Source: JANYHH01 sp965249745
GTDB taxonomy: Bacteria; Deinococcota; Deinococci; Deinococcales; JAAFIG01
Length of the DNA stretch: 64,000 bases
Direction: 5' to 3'
Assembly: GCA_965249745.1 (NCBI GenBank)
Contig: OZ252252.1
Span: forward strand, 3,844,001-3,908,000
Below are positions 61,483-64,000 of the stretch, in pieces. How positions within the stretch are numbered: the first letter of the stretch is position 1; each line of letters begins with the position of its first letter. Both the position numbers and the translations under genes were made by a program. The notes beneath the pieces are model-generated. The model searched no databases. It had not been told where the DNA came from and was given only the letters and a program-made list of their open reading frames with translations.

Positions 61483-62204
61483 GCGCGCTCCGGGTTGTCT
61501 AATCCTTGGAGAAGTTCGATCCGGTTCGTGGTGAGTCCGTGGACGCCCAGGCCGATCAGTTCGCGCATCCGCTTCGGATCGTCCACCGTCCAGGCAATGA
61601 TTCGCACCCCGAACCGATTCGCCCGCTCCACAAGCGCGGGCGTCACGGTGCGGTGATAGACCGTCAGCGCGTCCCATTCCGGGCGAGTCACGAGGCGCTG
61701 GCGGAACAGGTCACGCAACGGGTCAGGCGTGTACGAGACGGGCACGCCCGCCGCCCGCACCGCCCGGAGTGTGGCGGTATCGCCACCGCAAACCACCGCG
61801 TCCTGAGCCGGGGAGCGCGTCAAGGCCGAGAGAATCTCTGTCTCGAGACGGCGGGCTTTCAGGTCAATCAATAATCCAGCCCGTCCGGCCGTGGCTTCTA
61901 GCGCCTCTGGCAGCGTCAACAAGCGCGATCCATCCTCGAGTCGCAACCCGCGCAGGCGCTCGAGTTTCGTGCGCGCCAGCGTCAGGCGCTCGCCGCCGAC
62001 CTCAATGTGCGCGTCGTGCCAGAGGATCGTGCCGCCGTCAGCGGTGCGGTGCAGGTCCACCTCGATCAGGTCGGGAGCGTGTTCCAAAGCCGCCAGAATC
62101 GCTCGTTCAGAATTGTCCTTGCCAAAACTTGGTGCGCCCCGGTGCGCGCTTCGCAGGTAACCGCGCCCGGCAATCACTCCCTCGAGCCTCGGGGTGAGCG
62201 GCAT
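61479..62204 (-). CDS. Glycerophosphodiester phosphodiesterase
   Basis: The 241-residue protein starts at 62204, overlapping the ATPase stop (ATGA). Family landmarks are SAHRGAPSFGKDNSERA, LIEVDLHRTADGGTILWHDA, LLIDLKARRLETEI and IIAWTVDDPKRMRELIGLGV with the final TNRIEL. It cuts glycerophosphodiesters into glycerol-3-phosphate and an alcohol in the cytoplasm. The operon context suggests use of imported glycerophosphodiesters. Confidence 0.92.
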   Translation of the reverse strand: MPLTPRLEGVIAGRGYLRSAHRGAPSFGKDNSERAILAALEHAPDLIEVDLHRTADGGTILWHDAHIEVGGERLTLARTKLERLRGLRLEDGSRLLTLPEALEATAGRAGLLIDLKARRLETEILSALTRSPAQDAVVCGGDTATLRAVRAAGVPVSYTPDPLRDLFRQRLVTRPEWDALTVYHRTVTPALVERANRFGVRIIAWTVDDPKRMRELIGLGVHGLTTNRIELLQGLDNPERA

Positions 62205-63262
62205 CAGCCCGCCCCGACAGACAGGTTCGCTACAGACGGTTCCGGCGTCCACTCCTGCACCAGCCGAGCGTCGCGGTAGACGAGCGCTCGGTTCAGCCGC
62301 ACGCATTCGCCGGTCGCCGCCCCGCGCGGGGCAAAGACTGTCAGCCGATCCTGCCCGACGTTCACCTCGAGCGAGCGGTAGTGTCCCAGGTCGGTGCTGC
62401 GCTCCAAACGAGCTGACAAGCCCTCACCGCCCAGCGTCAGGTCTTCTGGGCGCACCGCCAGCGTGACCTCACCGTCCGCCAGCCCTGGCACGGAGAGGCG
62501 AAACCCGCCCGCCTCGAGCAGATCCGATCGCACCGTGCCGAGGATCAGGTTCATGCTGCCGATGAACTGCGCCGCGAACAGCGTCTCCGGGCGGGCGTAC
62601 AGCTCGGCTGGACTGGCGACCCCGTGCAGCACCCCATCGTTCATGACCGCGATCCGATCCGAGACCGCCAGCGCCTCCTCCTGATCGTGGGTCACGAAAA
62701 CCGTCGTGATCCCCAGTCGCCGCTGGATGGCGCGAATCTCGTCGCGCAGCGCCACCCGCAGGCGCGCGTCCAGACTCGAGAGCGGTTCGTCCAGCAGCAG
62801 CACCTTTGGATTGACCACGAGCGCTCGAGCCAGCGCCACGCGTTGCTGCTGCCCGCCGCTGAGCTGCCCCGGCGAGCGCCGCTCGAAGCCCGATAACCCG
62901 ACGAGTTCCAGCATCGCGCCGACTCGAGCCTTGGTTTCCGAGGCCGACACGCGCCGCAACCGCAAACCGAAGGCAACGTTGTGAAAAATGTTCATGTGCG
63001 GCCACAGGGTATAGCGCTGAAAGACCATCGCGGTCGGGCGCGACTCCGGTCCCATTCCCAGCACGCTCGAGCCGCCGAGTTGGATGTCGCCGCTGTCCGG
63101 GGTGATAAAACCCGCCAGCATCCGCAAGCTGGTCGTCTTGCCGCAACCGCTGGGCCCGAGCAGGCTGACGAACTCACCGCCCGCGATCTCCAAAGACAGG
63201 TTGTCCACGGCCGCCTTCGGACCGTAGCGCTTAGTGACGGATTGAAACGAGATCGGTGTCAA
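62204..63262 (-). CDS. UgpC/PotA-type ABC importer ATPase
   Basis: This 352-residue ATPase starts with TTG after AAGGAG. It has Walker A GPSGCGKTT, the Q-loop in MVFQRYTLWPHM, signature LSGGQQQRVAL, Walker B VLLLDEPLSSLD and VTHDQEEALAVSDR. A C-terminal TOBE/MalK-like regulatory domain follows (TLAVRPEDLTLGGEG). It is translationally coupled to the GDPD gene and lies downstream of a permease. It may also energise the two CUT1 importers in this window that lack their own ATPase. Confidence 0.92.
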   Translation of the reverse strand: MTPISFQSVTKRYGPKAAVDNLSLEIAGGEFVSLLGPSGCGKTTSLRMLAGFITPDSGDIQLGGSSVLGMGPESRPTAMVFQRYTLWPHMNIFHNVAFGLRLRRVSASETKARVGAMLELVGLSGFERRSPGQLSGGQQQRVALARALVVNPKVLLLDEPLSSLDARLRVALRDEIRAIQRRLGITTVFVTHDQEEALAVSDRIAVMNDGVLHGVASPAELYARPETLFAAQFIGSMNLILGTVRSDLLEAGGFRLSVPGLADGEVTLAVRPEDLTLGGEGLSARLERSTDLGHYRSLEVNVGQDRLTVFAPRGAATGECVRLNRALVYRDARLVQEWTPEPSVANLSVGAG

Positions 63263-63388
63263 CGGTTGGCTCCTTCTAGAAAAGTTCTCGAGGGGTGTTC
63301 AGGCTCTTCTCTCAGCTCGAGTCACCCTCTGCGAAGTAGGGGGGTACTCTTCACGGCTCGAGATTGAGCGGTTACCGTGCCTCCAGGT

Positions 63389-64000
63389 TCATCCTTTGAA
63401 CCCGGCGGCTATGTACCCACCTAAGAGAAATTTGCGCGCCGCGAACAGCAGCGCCACGCTCGGCAGGGTCAGCAGCAGACTAAAAATCGCGCCGACCGGT
63501 TCCGGGTAATTCCCGACCAGTGTGTACATCTGGACCGGCATTGTGATGATGTTCGGTTGTCCGATCAACAACGTGGCCTGCGCCTCGTCGAGCGACCCAA
63601 GGAAGGTCAGGATCGCGGCCACGATCACGCTCGGCATGGCAATCGGCAGGGTCACGCTGAAAAAGACGCGCCACGGACCCGCCCCCAAGTCCCGGGCCGC
63701 CTCCTCGAGTTCGCGCGGCACGCTGCCGAACCCGGCGGCCGGAATCCAGGTCATCGTCACCAGGGTGTTGATGAGTTGCACCAGCACCACACCCCAGAAG
63801 GTTCCGATCAGGTTTAGGCGGAAGAACACGGTGGCGATAGCAATGTACAAACCCAGTTTCGGGAAGGCGTTAGAGGCCAGCAAGGAGACGTAAAAGAAGC
63901 GCCGCAGCGGAAAGCGGAAGCGCGAAAAGGCGTACGCGGCGGGCAGGCAGATCACAGCCGACAGCAGCGTGACCGTCGGCGCGATCGTGAAGCTGTAGGC
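63389..64000 (-). CDS. ABC importer permease, N-terminus outside window
   Basis: The frame is open to the window edge, so the first membrane segments are missing. The visible part shows AYAFSRFRFPLRRFFYVSL, four membrane segments, and the EAA loop RELEEAARDLGAGPWRVFF, with the C-terminus FLLGGYIAAGFKG. The EAA sequence resembles PotC or 2-aminoethylphosphonate-type permeases as much as UgpE. With the ATPase, GDPD and PHP genes downstream it probably imports an organophosphate. Confidence 0.85.
   Translation of the reverse strand, partial: AYSFTIAPTVTLLSAVICLPAAYAFSRFRFPLRRFFYVSLLASNAFPKLGLYIAIATVFFRLNLIGTFWGVVLVQLINTLVTMTWIPAAGFGSVPRELEEAARDLGAGPWRVFFSVTLPIAMPSVIVAAILTFLGSLDEAQATLLIGQPNIITMPVQMYTLVGNYPEPVGAIFSLLLTLPSVALLFAARKFLLGGYIAAGFKG

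Noticed and set aside
63341..63360. Similarity of the GTAGGGGGGTACTC stretch to the third hairpin at 49394-49414
   Set aside because: Only a short G run is shared and no stem forms at 63341; probably chance.
1..64000. CRISPR arrays, tRNA or rRNA genes, prophage
   Set aside because: No regularly spaced repeats, no cloverleaf-like gene, and no capsid, terminase or integrase gene were seen on reading both strands.

Overview
The window looks like a chromosomal stretch of a GC-rich, free-living bacterium, most likely of the Deinococcus-Thermus group. That placement is an inference from three things: leaderless promoters with a -10 hexamer exactly 7 nt before the ATG (two clear cases), the gene content, and an extreme excess of the palindrome CTCGAG. 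I cannot name a species, and no rRNA, tRNA, CRISPR array or phage module was seen.

Region 1 (1-36 kb) is a sugar and glycan-utilisation region. On the minus strand lie a translationally coupled L-rhamnose operon (DeoR regulator, RhaI isomerase, a second ketol-isomerase with a frameshift, a GDSL esterase, and the RhaEW aldolase/dehydrogenase cut by the window edge), a GH29-like fucosidase, an ADP-ribosylglycohydrolase homologue, a secreted beta-helix lipoprotein, a GH99/WbsX-like protein and a ribose-type (CUT2) ABC importer with its own LacI regulator and operators. On the plus strand, from 18 to 36 kb, lie a second LacI regulator, a CUT1 importer without an ATPase, and a run of glycoside hydrolases (GH39-like lipoprotein with an F5/8C domain, GH42, GH2, GH78 and a frameshifted TIM-barrel hydrolase), ending in a mannose-6-phosphate-isomerase-like protein and a ROK kinase. 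GH78 + GH2 glucuronidase + GH42 together could strip Rha-GlcA-Gal branches such as those of arabinogalactan or gum arabic; the rhamnose operon would then consume the product.

Region 2 (36-41 kb) holds single housekeeping or stress genes: a methyltransferase, cupin, TetR regulator, VOC protein, YdeI-like protein and YmdB-type phosphoesterase. It also has decayed fragments and an 18-bp perfect inverted repeat. Region 3 (41-49 kb) has a second ATPase-less CUT1 importer facing an IclR regulator across a repeated operator, then a UDP-glucose dehydrogenase and two glycosyltransferases.

Region 4 (49-60 kb) looks like a phosphate-starvation cluster: an orphan PhnD-type binding protein, two tandem beta-propeller/phosphoesterase fusion proteins, a PhnP-like metallo-hydrolase and a DUF4388-like protein. 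Three of its promoters carry triple direct repeats of a TGAC/TGTCA core with an exact 11-bp period, as in PHO boxes. A decayed IS4-type element and an RHH/MazF toxin-antitoxin pair sit inside it. Region 5 (60-64 kb) is an operon of ABC permease, UgpC-type ATPase, glycerophosphodiester phosphodiesterase and PHP-domain phosphoesterase. Its ATPase could serve the two ATPase-less CUT1 importers.
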